Positions 1-7,554 of a stretch of 64,000 nucleotides of DNA are shown piece by piece. The position numbers and the translations under genes are program-made. The stretch covers positions 1 to 64,000 of the forward strand of contig CAUDUM010000006.1 of NCBI GenBank assembly GCA_958452575.1, given 5' to 3'. The notes under the pieces are model-generated. The model did not search any database. It was not told where the DNA came from and worked only from the letters and a program-made list of their open reading frames with translations. The first letter of the stretch is position 1. Every line of letters starts with the position of its first letter. Source of the DNA: an uncultured Eggerthellaceae bacterium. Its GTDB lineage: Bacteria > Actinomycetota > Coriobacteriia > Coriobacteriales > Eggerthellaceae.

Positions 1-232
1 CGATCATGCGGTTGGCCTCGGCCTCGGCATCGTCGAGCAGGCTCTGGCGCTCGCGCACGATCTGGCGCGACTGCGCGAACTCGCTGGGGAACGTCTCGCG
101 GATCTCGTCCATGATCTCGAAGCAGGCGTTGATGTCCACCTGGCGCATATTGTTCTTGCCGAACACCGGCTTGGAATCCTCAAGGAGGATGGAAAGCTCT
201 TCAAGCAGACCCAAAACTCCCGTTTCGTCCAT
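1..232 (-). CDS. DivIVA-like coiled-coil protein, C-terminally truncated by the window edge
   Basis: The first 77 residues are visible, starting MDETGVLGLLEELSILLED; the gene runs off the left edge. ATG at 232 is preceded by a good GGAAGGA ribosome site and, further up, a well-formed promoter (308-336). The visible part is acidic and helical (IMDEIRETFPSEFAQSRQIVRERQSLLDDAEAEAN), the pattern of the small DivIVA/cell-division-initiation-like proteins that sit in actinobacterial coaD/rpmF/rnc neighbourhoods. I infer a coiled-coil scaffold protein linked to division or cell-pole organisation. The family assignment rests on pattern only and the C-terminal half is not seen. Confidence 0.6.
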   Translation of the reverse strand, partial: MDETGVLGLLEELSILLEDSKPVFGKNNMRQVDINACFEIMDEIRETFPSEFAQSRQIVRERQSLLDDAEAEANRMI

Positions 233-307
233 CGGTACTGTCCTTCCCACAAACTGACAACTGCGTTTAGACTGCGTTTGCTGCGCGCGATGCGCATAAC
301 TTTTGAT

Positions 308-336
308 ATTTTAGCAAATGGTTCGCATTTTCCCAA
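308..336 (-). promoter_or_regulatory. Sigma-70-type promoter for the DivIVA-like gene
   Basis: On the minus strand, -35 TTGGGA (336-331), a 17-nt spacer and -10 TAAAAT (313-308) lie about 75 nt ahead of the start codon at 232. Both boxes are close to consensus and spacing is ideal. Confidence 0.65.
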
Positions 337-434
337 GTCATACGCTTGAAGCGACCATACAGAGCCCACATACCCTCAACGCGAGGATGAAGCCCGGGCA
401 AGCGCGTAGCCACCGCTCCTCTCCCAAACGCAAA

Positions 435-466
435 CGCCCCGACGGGCGCGAGGCTCCGCCGGGGCG
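435..466 (-). terminator. Hairpin after thioredoxin gene
   Basis: An 11-bp GC-rich inverted repeat (arms 435-445 and 457-466) lies 27 nt past the trx stop codon on the minus strand. The following tract is only weakly T-rich (GTTTGCGTTTG), so it may be a leaky intrinsic terminator. Confidence 0.45.
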
Positions 467-492
467 CAAAAAGCGGGGTTTGGGCGCGGTTG

Positions 493-801
493 CTACGACA
501 GCATGTCGAGCAGGACCTGCTTGGGCTGGACGCCGATCGCCTGCTTTTTGATCTGGCCGCCCTCGAACGCGATGAGGGTCGGGACGCTCATGACGCCGTA
601 GCGCTGGGCGATGTCAGGGCTCTGATCGATGTCGAGCTTGTAAACCTGAGCCCTGCCGGCGACCTCGGCAGCGACCTCGTCGAGCGTGGGCGCGAGCATT
701 TTGCACGGGCCGCACCACGTCGCAAAGAAGTCGACCAGGACCGGACCTTGCGCATCCAAAACCTTGGACTGGAAATCAGAAGAAGAAACGATCTCGCTCA
801 T
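493..801 (-). CDS. trxA: Thioredoxin
   Basis: This is a 102-residue cytosolic thioredoxin that reduces protein disulfides by dithiol exchange. The active site is W29-C30-G31-P32-C33, and the cis-proline is in SVPT (P74), as in classical thioredoxins; length is typical. An in-frame upstream ATG at 897 would add 32 basic residues, but AAGGAGG lies 9-10 nt before the ATG at 801, which fixes the start there. It is monocistronic between its own hairpin (435-466) and the divergent patatin gene. No thioredoxin reductase gene is in the window. Confidence 0.95.
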   Translation of the reverse strand: MSEIVSSSDFQSKVLDAQGPVLVDFFATWCGPCKMLAPTLDEVAAEVAGRAQVYKLDIDQSPDIAQRYGVMSVPTLIAFEGGQIKKQAIGVQPKQVLLDMLS

Positions 802-1041
802 GATGGCTTGCCTCCTTATGGCCGTGGCGTCTCGCGCGACGGCTGTGCGCTTCATCGGCGCGGGTTTCCGCCTTCCGGCGGTTTCGACGCCACCCATTGT
901 AACCCTCCCTTCCCGCGCGGCGAATCTTGTAAAGATACCGTTAGGAGATGCGGTGCTCTATGGGAGGGTGAACGGCAGCCGGAGCAAAGGTTACGGATCG
1001 GCATCGTTTTGAAACGCCGGATCCATTAGAAACGGCGTGCC

Positions 1042-1047
1042 TATAAT
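1042..1047 (+). promoter_or_regulatory. -10 box TATAAT ahead of patatin gene
   Basis: A perfect TATAAT sits 34 nt before the chosen start (1076). No good -35 is found at 16-18 nt. The expected transcript start (about 1054) falls after an in-frame ATG at 1037, which therefore cannot be the start codon. Confidence 0.45.
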
Positions 1048-1075
1048 TGTGGGGATGCTTTCTAAGGAGACCGCT

Positions 1076-2026
1076 ATGCATGACCGTGAGACCGTCGAGG
1101 ATGCCGAACCCCGTCCCTCTGCCGAGCCGAACGCTTTCGATGGCAGCCAGCCCGCATGGGAAGGAGCCCAGATCGTCGATGCCGACCTCATCCTCGAAGG
1201 CGGTGCCATGCGCGGGCAGTTCACATCGGGCGTGCTCGACGTGTTCATGGACCGCGGGCTGTTCTGCGGACGCACAATAGGCGTGTCCGCCGGCGCCCTG
1301 TGCGGCTACAACTACGTTGCCGGCGCCAAAGGGCGCTCCTGCTACCTCAATGTGAAATATTGCGACGACTGGCGCTACCTGTCTCTCAAGAGCTTCGTGC
1401 GCACGGGCAACGCCTACGGGCGCGAGTTCGCCTTCGAGCAGATCCCCAACGCTCTGGAGCCGTTCGATACGCGCGCCTTCGACGAATCGCCCATGAAGCT
1501 CATCGCCGTCTCGAGCAACCTCGAGACCGGCGAGGCCGACTACCACGAGCTCGCATCGGCCGAAGAGGGCATCCTCTACCTCATCGCCTCGTCGTCGATG
1601 CCGCTTGTGAGCCAGATCGTCGAGGTCGACGGCAAGCAGCTGCTCGACGGCGGCGCCTGCGACAGCGTGCCCTACCTGTTCTCGCTGCTCACCGCCCCGC
1701 GTGATCGCAAACGCATCGTCATCTTGACTCAGGCCGACGGCTACGTCAAAAGCCCCAATCGCCTGATGCCCCTGCTCCATCAACGCTATGCGGAGTTCCC
1801 GTACTACCTGGAGCGTCTGCAGTCGCGACACTTCCATTACAACCGCACGTATCGAGCGCTCGCACGCTCACGCGACGAGGGGAAGCTGTTCATCATCCGT
1901 CCTCCTGAGCCCGTGACGGTGGCCAGCATGGAGAAGGATCCCGCCAAGCTGATGAACCTCTACGAGCAAGGCTGCGCCGAAGCCGTGCGTCTCTGGGATG
2001 ACCTGCAGAGGTATCTGGAGTCCTGA
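1076..2026 (+). CDS. Patatin-like phospholipase family protein
   Basis: A 316-residue putative lipid acyl hydrolase. The patatin signature is complete: a glycine-rich oxyanion loop EGGAMRG (41-47), the nucleophile elbow G-V-S71-A-G, and the catalytic dyad Asp in D191-G-G. There is no signal peptide or membrane segment, so it should act in the cytosol on membrane or storage lipids. The first 35 residues are acidic and not part of the fold. ATG 1076 is chosen because AAGGAG precedes it by 8 nt and the -10 box at 1042 excludes an earlier in-frame ATG. Substrate is unknown; bacterial members are usually annotated as YjjU/RssA-like esterases. Confidence 0.85.
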   Translation: MHDRETVEDAEPRPSAEPNAFDGSQPAWEGAQIVDADLILEGGAMRGQFTSGVLDVFMDRGLFCGRTIGVSAGALCGYNYVAGAKGRSCYLNVKYCDDWRYLSLKSFVRTGNAYGREFAFEQIPNALEPFDTRAFDESPMKLIAVSSNLETGEADYHELASAEEGILYLIASSSMPLVSQIVEVDGKQLLDGGACDSVPYLFSLLTAPRDRKRIVILTQADGYVKSPNRLMPLLHQRYAEFPYYLERLQSRHFHYNRTYRALARSRDEGKLFIIRPPEPVTVASMEKDPAKLMNLYEQGCAEAVRLWDDLQRYLES

Positions 2027-2161
2027 TCCGAGCGACGCGCAGGTGACGTCGCGACCGCCCTCGATGCGTCGCCTCCCGTTTGCGCGTCAAAGCACCGTCT
2101 TTTCGACCCGTCGTGCAATGCGGCATATCCTCGCGACAATGTAGCGACCTTTCGCATGCGC

Positions 2162-2167
2162 TACAAT
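2162..2167 (+). promoter_or_regulatory. Possible -10 box for antiporter operon
   Basis: TACAAT lies about 88 nt ahead of the ATG at 2255. No convincing -35 box is present. The 2027-2254 interval holds nothing else that I recognise. Confidence 0.3.
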
Positions 2168-2254
2168 GGTTTGTCGCGCGGAATCATCCCGCATCGCGGC
2201 TCGGAAGCGCCGCATTCGGTCCGCGTGCGATCATGGTGGATCCGAAAGGCGATC

Positions 2255-3496
2255 ATGGCAGAAGACTTCATTTCGTTGTTTGTAATAGCCCTTGTGGCGC
2301 TTGCCTGTCCCGTTGCCGCGCGCCTTGTGCCGGGCAAGCTCGTCCCCGAGACCGTGTTCCTGCTCATCGGCGGCATGGTGCTCGGACCTTACTTGGTAGG
2401 CGTCATCCACCTCACGGAACCGGTACAGCTGATCTCCGAACTGGGCTTGGCGTTTCTGTTCCTGCTCGCAGGCTACGAGATCAACCCGTCCAACCTCACC
2501 GGCTCCCAGGGCAAGCGGGGCATCGTCACGTGGATCGTGTCGATCATCCTCGCGTTCATCGCCGTGCGGCTCTCCCCCGACTTCTCCATCAGCCACATCG
2601 ACGGCATAGCCGTGGCCATCGCGCTCACCACCACCGCGCTCGGCACGCTGCTGCCCATCTTGGAGGAGCGCGGGCTTTCCGGCACGCGCGTCGGCAACGC
2701 AATCTTGGCATACGGCACGTGGGGAGAACTGTGCCCCGTGCTCGCCATGGCGATCCTGCTATCGACGCGCAGCACATGGCAGACGTTCGTGATCCTGGCG
2801 ATCTTCATCGCCGTCGCGGTGTTGGCTGCGATCATCCCCACCAAGATGCATCGAGCGGGAAGCCGTCTGTTCCTCTTTGCCAACAACACGCGCCACACCA
2901 ACTCGCAGACCCTCGTGCGCGCCGTCGTGGTGCTGCTCGTGGGATTGGTGGCGCTTTCAGCCGTGTTCAAGCTCGACATCGTGCTCGGCGCGTTCGCGGC
3001 CGGCTTCGTGCTGCGCTACATCGTCCCCGAAGGCGATCACGAGCTTGAGCGCAAGCTCGAAGGCATGGCGTACGGATTCTTCATCCCGCTGTTCTTCATC
3101 GTGAGCGGTGCCAAGATCGATGTGCTTGCGGTGTTCGACCAGCCGCTGCTGCTCGTCTCGTTCATCGTGCTGCTGCTCCTCATCCGCGCGCTGCCGATCT
3201 TCGTCTCGCTGTCCGCCGGCGAGAAGGCGCGCTCCGAGCTGTGCGTGCACGAACGGCTCACCGTCTCGCTGTACTGCACGACAGCGCTTCCCATCATCGT
3301 CGCCGTCACCACCGTCGCCGTGAATGCAGGCGCCATGCCGTCCAGCACGGCGGGCACGCTGGTGGCAGCAGGAGCCGTGACCGTGTTCCTGATGCCGCTG
3401 CTCGCCTCCATCATCGACCGCTTCTACTCGCATCGCGAGGGCTGCTGCGGCACGCGCAAGCATGACGAGCGCGAAGGCGAGACGGCTAGCCGATGA
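2255..3496 (+). CDS. CPA2-type cation:proton antiporter
   Basis: A 413-residue polytopic membrane protein with about 12 hydrophobic segments. Its layout matches the Kef/NhaA-like sodium/hydrogen exchanger domain: an N-terminal PETVFLLIGGMVLGP segment, LGLAFLFLLAGYEI (the common ELGL..LLF..GLE region), and FFIPLFFIVSGAKID near residue 285. No RCK/TrkA-N domain follows, so it is the channel half only. The ATG at 2255 has a moderate GAAAGG site, while an upstream in-frame ATG at 2156 has none and would add 33 polar residues. It overlaps the DUF554 gene by 4 nt (ATGA), indicating translational coupling. The transported ion is not deducible. Confidence 0.82.
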   Translation: MAEDFISLFVIALVALACPVAARLVPGKLVPETVFLLIGGMVLGPYLVGVIHLTEPVQLISELGLAFLFLLAGYEINPSNLTGSQGKRGIVTWIVSIILAFIAVRLSPDFSISHIDGIAVAIALTTTALGTLLPILEERGLSGTRVGNAILAYGTWGELCPVLAMAILLSTRSTWQTFVILAIFIAVAVLAAIIPTKMHRAGSRLFLFANNTRHTNSQTLVRAVVVLLVGLVALSAVFKLDIVLGAFAAGFVLRYIVPEGDHELERKLEGMAYGFFIPLFFIVSGAKIDVLAVFDQPLLLVSFIVLLLLIRALPIFVSLSAGEKARSELCVHERLTVSLYCTTALPIIVAVTTVAVNAGAMPSSTAGTLVAAGAVTVFLMPLLASIIDRFYSHREGCCGTRKHDEREGETASR

Positions 3497-4197
3497 TCGG
3501 GACCATCGCCAACACCCTGGCCATCCTCGCCGGCAGCCTCATCGGCGGCACGGTGCGCCGCGGACTTAAGGAGAAGTACCAAAACATCCTTTACGTGGCG
3601 ATGGGCCTTGCCGCCACGGGTTTGGGCATAAACGCCGTCGTCCAGAACATGTCCAACAGCCCCTACCCCGTTCTGTTCATCGCAAGCCTTGCCATCGGCG
3701 GCGTCGTCGGCACCGCGATCGACCTCGAAGGACGCTTCAACAAGCTCGTGGAAAACCGCGCCAAGGACGGGTCGCAGCTCGCGCGGGGGCTATCCACCGG
3801 CATCATGCTGTTCTGCATCGAAACCTTGTCGATCCTCGGCCCGGTCAACAGCGCGCTTTACGGAGACGAGACGTTCCTGTTCACCAACGCGACACTCGAT
3901 TTCGTCACCTCGATGGTGCTCGCGTCCACCTTCGGCTACGGCATGGCGTTCGCTGCCCCGGTGCTCTTCTGCTGGCAAGGCGCGATCTTCCTGCTCGCCA
4001 ACATCGCAGCGCCGTATCTGACCGGCGGCCTCATGACCGAAATCTCCATCGTGGGCGGTTTCCTCATCCTGGCTTCGGGTCTGTCGATCCTCAAGATCAA
4101 GGAGATCTCGACGATGAACCTGCTGCCCGGCCTCTTCGTCCCCCCGATATGGTTCGCCCTCATGGAGCTCACCGGCAACCTAGGCGGATTGCTGTGA
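3493..4197 (+). CDS. DUF554 family membrane protein
   Basis: A 234-residue protein with about seven hydrophobic segments. The N-terminus (GTIANTLAILAGSLIGGTVRRGL) and the IGGVVGTAIDLEGRF motif around residue 70 are the hallmarks of DUF554 (YdfK/YqgA-like) inner-membrane proteins of unknown function. Length is normal for the family. The start ATG overlaps the stop of the antiporter gene, so the two are co-translated and may act together in ion or proton homeostasis; that link is inference. No terminator on the plus strand is obvious except the bidirectional hairpin at 4421-4467. Confidence 0.85.
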   Translation: MIGTIANTLAILAGSLIGGTVRRGLKEKYQNILYVAMGLAATGLGINAVVQNMSNSPYPVLFIASLAIGGVVGTAIDLEGRFNKLVENRAKDGSQLARGLSTGIMLFCIETLSILGPVNSALYGDETFLFTNATLDFVTSMVLASTFGYGMAFAAPVLFCWQGAIFLLANIAAPYLTGGLMTEISIVGGFLILASGLSILKIKEISTMNLLPGLFVPPIWFALMELTGNLGGLL

Positions 4198-4531
4198 GGA
4201 TACGATAAAGAGACGATCGATATTGCGCATGCGCCTAACGCGCTATAACAACCGTTCCTTTATCATGCTCCGAGCTTTTCAATAACCTGCGCGAGAATCT
4301 TAAAGCCAAATAAGAGAAAATCGGGGATATGAACGATCCTCATCTCGTCACGAGCACCAAACCCCACAACAAGCTTTCCTCGACCTGGGAAAACGTATGG
4401 GCAGAGTTCCATACCTATAGAAAATCGGGGCTGCGAACGATCGAATTTCGTTCACAACCCCGATTAATTTACATCGGACCCGCTATTTCTTGCGCAAGGG
4501 GCAAACCCCTCCCCGGAAGGCAACGTCGGGA
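4198..4531. other. Convergent intergenic region with imperfect direct repeat
   Basis: This 334-nt stretch between DUF554 (+) and thrS (-) is noticeably AT-richer than its flanks. It holds the thrS terminator and an imperfect direct repeat: GAAAATCGGGG followed by GAACGATC occurs at 4316-4338 and again at 4419-4442. The second copy forms the left arm of the terminator hairpin, so the first looks like a duplicated terminator fragment. A short plus-strand reading frame from 4329 runs through the hairpin and into antisense of thrS, and I do not regard it as a gene. Confidence 0.6.
4421..4467 (-). terminator. Intrinsic terminator of thrS (probably bidirectional)
   Basis: The arms at about 4423-4440 and 4447-4465 (AATCGGGG/CCCCGATT core) form an 18-bp stem with two mismatches. 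Read on the minus strand it is followed by ATTTTC, 65 nt past the thrS stop. It could also stop DUF554 transcripts. Confidence 0.75.
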
Positions 4532-6445
4532 TTACAGAGCCGCCTCGCGGATGACCTCGACGAGCTTCTCGACCGGCCAGGAACCCTGATCGCCCTCGTG
4601 GCGATCGCGCACGCTGACGGTGCCCTCCTCGACCTCCTTGTCGCCCAAGACCACCATGTAGGGGATCTTCTGGCTTTGGGCCTTGGCGATCTTCACGCGC
4701 ATGGGCTCGTTCTGCTCGTACACCTCAACGCGCCCGCCAGCGGCCTTGAGCTTGCGCTCCAGCTCGTGCGCGGCTTCGATATGACGGTCCGCGATCGGCA
4801 GGATGGCGACCTGCATGGGGGCAAGCCACAGCGGCAGCGCGCCGGCGTAATGCTCGATCAGGATGCCCAAGAAGCGCTCGATGGAGCCGAAGATGGCGCG
4901 ATGGAGCATCCAGGGGCGCTCCTCGGTGTTGTCCTCGGTGCGGTACGTCAGGCCGAAGCGCTCGGGCAGGTTAAAGTCGACCTGCACCGTGGAGCACTGC
5001 CACGTGCGGCCGATGGCGTCCTTGACCTTGATGTCGATCTTGGGACCGTAGAACGCGCCGTCGCCCTCGTTGATGTCGTAGACGAGGTCGTGGCGGGCGC
5101 ACGCCTCTTTGAGCGCGTTGGTCGCATGCTCCCACATGTCATCGGTGCCGATGGATTTCTCGGGACGCGTGGAGATCTCCGCGGAATACTCGAATCCGAA
5201 GGTCTTCATGATGTGGTCCACCAGATCCAGAATGGCGACGACCTCGTCGACCACCTGATCGCGCGTGCAGAACACGTGCGCATCGTCCTGCGTGAAGCCG
5301 CGGGCGCGCAGCAGGCCGTGCACCACGCCGCTCATCTCGTGGCGGTAGACGGTGCCGAACTCGAAATAACGCAGCGGCAGGTCGCGGTAGGAGTGGATCT
5401 CGTTGCGGTACAGCATCACGTGGCCCGGGCAGTTCATGGGCTTGACGCCGTACTCGGACAGGCGCGGCTCCTCGTCGGTGCCCTCGTTGATGTTGAAGAA
5501 GTACATGTTCTCTTTGTAGTAGTCATAATGACCGGAGGTCTTCCACACGTCTGCCTTGTAGATGTGCGGGGTGATGACCTCTTCGTAGCCGCGCTCGTAC
5601 AGATCGCGGCGCAGCCACTCCTGCAGCAGGCGGATGACGCGGGCGCCACGGGGCAGGTACAGCGGCAGGCCCACGCCGGCATCCTCGTCCATCATGTAGA
5701 TGCCCAGCTCGCGACCAAGCTTGCGATGGTCGCGCTTCTCGGCTTCAGCGAGGTTGTGCAGATGCTCGTCAAGCTCCTTCTGCTTGAAAAACGCGGTGCC
5801 GTAGACGCGCTGCAGCTGCTCGCGCTCGGCGTCGCCCTTCCAGTAGGCGCCCGCCAGCTTCATGACCTTGAACGCGCCGATCTTGCCGGCGGAGGGCAAA
5901 TGCGGGCCGCTGCACAGATCCACGAAGGAGCCGTGGCGGTAGATGCTGATCTCCTCGTCGGCGGGAAGCTCGTCGATATGCTCCAGCTTGAAGCGCTGAT
6001 CGGCGAAGATCTCCTTGGCCTGGTCACGGGAGACGACCTCGCGGACGAACGGCTCGTCGGCCTTGACGATCGCAGCCATCTTCTCCTCGATAGCGGCGAA
6101 GTCGTCCGGCGTGAGCGAGCGGGACAGCTCGAAGTCGTAGAAGAACCCGTCCTCGGTCGCCGGTCCGAACGCGATCTGGGCGCCGGGGAACAGCTCTTGG
6201 ACGGCCTCGGCCATCACATGCGCGCACGAGTGGCGCATGATGCCGAGGGCCTCCGCTGATTTGGAGGTGATGATCTCGACGGTGGCGCCATCATGGACAG
6301 GCGCGTTGAGATCGGCCGGAGCGCCGTCGATCTTGCCGGCGAGCGCTGCCTTCGCCAAGCCCGCGCCGATGGAGGCGGCCACGTCGGCGATCGTGGCGCC
6401 CTCAGCGAGTTCCTTGACGGATCCGTCGGGAAGGATGATGTTCAT
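4532..6445 (-). CDS. thrS: Threonine--tRNA ligase
   Basis: A 637-residue cytosolic synthetase that charges tRNA-Thr. The order is TGS domain (1-62), the editing/SAD domain with H72-x3-H76 (RHSCAH), the class II core with NCPGH and the motif 2 region YRHEMSGVVHGLLRARGFTQDD, then the anticodon domain from about 540 (ALPLWLAPMQVAILPI). The start at 6445 follows AAGGAAA by 6-7 nt; a longer frame up to 6715 would add 90 unrelated residues. It ends at a strong terminator (4421-4467). The leader carries two copies of a 24-nt repeat (see 6464-6522) but no recognisable T-box. Confidence 0.98.
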   Translation of the reverse strand: MNIILPDGSVKELAEGATIADVAASIGAGLAKAALAGKIDGAPADLNAPVHDGATVEIITSKSAEALGIMRHSCAHVMAEAVQELFPGAQIAFGPATEDGFFYDFELSRSLTPDDFAAIEEKMAAIVKADEPFVREVVSRDQAKEIFADQRFKLEHIDELPADEEISIYRHGSFVDLCSGPHLPSAGKIGAFKVMKLAGAYWKGDAEREQLQRVYGTAFFKQKELDEHLHNLAEAEKRDHRKLGRELGIYMMDEDAGVGLPLYLPRGARVIRLLQEWLRRDLYERGYEEVITPHIYKADVWKTSGHYDYYKENMYFFNINEGTDEEPRLSEYGVKPMNCPGHVMLYRNEIHSYRDLPLRYFEFGTVYRHEMSGVVHGLLRARGFTQDDAHVFCTRDQVVDEVVAILDLVDHIMKTFGFEYSAEISTRPEKSIGTDDMWEHATNALKEACARHDLVYDINEGDGAFYGPKIDIKVKDAIGRTWQCSTVQVDFNLPERFGLTYRTEDNTEERPWMLHRAIFGSIERFLGILIEHYAGALPLWLAPMQVAILPIADRHIEAAHELERKLKAAGGRVEVYEQNEPMRVKIAKAQSQKIPYMVVLGDKEVEEGTVSVRDRHEGDQGSWPVEKLVEVIREAAL

Positions 6446-6463
6446 GTCAGTTTCCTTTCTTGC

Positions 6464-6522
6464 GCCGGGCGCGCACAAAGCGCCTGCGCTTATCTGGTGC
6501 CGGGCGCGCACAAAGCGCCTGC
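6464..6522 (-). repeat. Tandem 24-nt repeat in the thrS 5' leader
   Basis: Two identical 24-nt copies occupy 6464-6487 and 6499-6522 (period 35). On the thrS transcript each copy contains GGCGC-loop-GCGCC, so the leader should fold into two like hairpins. The second ends only about 19 nt ahead of the start codon and abuts the ribosome-binding site. Confidence 0.85.
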
Positions 6523-6674
6523 ACTGAGGGATGTTCGCGCCGCCTTCGAATCCCATTCGGAAGACGACCGCACCAAGTATGCCACTATCCGGATCAACGC
6601 GCCATCGTGAACACGGTTCCCACATGGAGCGCGCACGCGCATCGGAAGGGGCTCCCTCGCCCACCTGTTCCATG

Positions 6675-6712
6675 AAAAAAGCCGGATCGGAGGCTCGCCT
6701 CCGATCCGGCTT
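6675..6712 (-). terminator. Intrinsic terminator of zinc-ribbon membrane protein gene
   Basis: A perfect 15-bp stem (arms 6679-6693 and 6698-6712) with a 4-nt loop is followed on the minus strand by TTTTTT. It lies about 60 nt past the stop codon. Confidence 0.92.
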
Positions 6713-6774
6713 CAACAGATCGCCGCCATAGCGGACCGCAACTCCACCGGAAGAAGGGATCCGCTATCGTCGGA

Positions 6775-7266
6775 TTACTCGGCGCTCTGCTCGGCGTGCG
6801 GCGCCTGTTGCGGACGCTGACGGCGCGGGCGGCGCGGACCGCCTTGCATCGGCGTAGCGCAGTACGGGCATACGGTCCACGACGGGTCAAGCGCACGATG
6901 GCAAGTCGGACACATGTTCTTCAAACGCGAATGGCAGCTCGGGCACAGGATGTAATCATCCTCCACCGGATAACCGCAGTTCGCGCACTCGCCGTATTTC
7001 ATAAGCTGACGTTGCTTGAGTGCGATCTCCAACTCCTGCTCATCGCGGTCGATCTGCAGAAGCGACGGACGCAGCAGGCAATATGCCACGACGCCCAAAA
7101 ACGGGATGAGCGCGATAAGGCACCAGATCCACGACGTGCCGCGCTGATAGGCATCGCGGGCAACCCACACGATAGACAGCACGTACAGGATGACGAGCAC
7201 CACCACGACGACGGTGAACGCCGCCTGGAGCTCGGGCGTCCACAGTTGGGACAGCAGCTCGCTCAT
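6775..7266 (-). CDS. Membrane-anchored double zinc-ribbon protein
   Basis: A 163-residue protein. Residues 14-36 and 46-66 form two membrane helices of the PLDc_N-like type (RDAYQRGTSWIWCLIALIPFLGVVAYCLLRP). A cytosolic tail follows with paired CxxC knuckles: CANCG, CPSCH, CPTCH and CPYC, i.e. two zinc ribbons. The tail ends in a basic/Gln-Pro stretch. Start at 7266 follows AGAGGTGG; earlier in-frame codons lack a site. The promoter is an extended -10 (7352-7360) and the gene ends at a strong terminator, so it is monocistronic. The function is unknown; similar proteins are simply annotated as zinc-ribbon domain proteins. Confidence 0.8.
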   Translation of the reverse strand: MSELLSQLWTPELQAAFTVVVVVLVILYVLSIVWVARDAYQRGTSWIWCLIALIPFLGVVAYCLLRPSLLQIDRDEQELEIALKQRQLMKYGECANCGYPVEDDYILCPSCHSRLKNMCPTCHRALDPSWTVCPYCATPMQGGPRRPRRQRPQQAPHAEQSAE

Positions 7267-7351
7267 ATCCACCTCTTCTTCTATAGGCTGAAGCGGCCAA
7301 GAGCAGCAACAACCACCGGCATTGGCGCAAGGGAGCCTCACGCAACGACAG

Positions 7352-7360
7352 ATTATACCA
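7352..7360 (-). promoter_or_regulatory. Extended -10 promoter
   Basis: TGGTATAAT on the minus strand (TGn plus perfect -10), 86 nt ahead of the ATG at 7266. No -35 box is needed for an extended -10 promoter and none is clear. Confidence 0.6.
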
Positions 7361-7450
7361 AAAGTGCGGATTATCGGATCGAATACCGCCGCACACGCAT
7401 TTTCTTCGACGACAAGGCGTTATCCCGCGCCCTGCGGCGCATCGCGGCAC

Positions 7451-7456
7451 TATAAT
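7451..7456 (+). promoter_or_regulatory. -10 box for AEC transporter gene
   Basis: A perfect TATAAT about 100 nt ahead of the start of the AEC gene; the -35 is poor. The leader between is 90-100 nt, long for this window. Confidence 0.4.
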
Positions 7457-7554
7457 GATCGGCTCGTTGTCGAGATAACCGACTGGCACCATATCATGCG
7501 ATCCGCGGGATCCGATGTACGGATCTCCGTCCGCGTCGCCACGTACCAAGGGAG

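Larger units (their letters stand above)
6446..6774. other. thrS leader/promoter region
   Basis: This 329-nt gap lies between thrS and the zinc-ribbon gene, both on the minus strand. It contains, from thrS outward, the Shine-Dalgarno site, the tandem repeat (6464-6522), a roughly 150-nt stretch with no clear promoter (a weak TTCACG/GATAGT pair near 6580-6610 is possible), and the terminator of the upstream gene (6675-6712). Confidence 0.5.

Noticed and set aside
4329..4589. Small plus-strand frame beginning MNDPHLVTSTKPHNK
   Set aside because: It runs through the thrS terminator hairpin and into the antisense of thrS, and its only site is a weak CGGGG; probable chance frame.
4490..6259. Plus-strand open frame of 589 codons opposite thrS
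   Set aside because: Antisense shadow of thrS; lacks a start site and any recognisable domain.
6446..6674. T-box riboswitch ahead of thrS
   Set aside because: I see no T-box core (AGGGTGGNACCGCG-like) nor terminator/antiterminator pair; only the tandem repeat hairpins.
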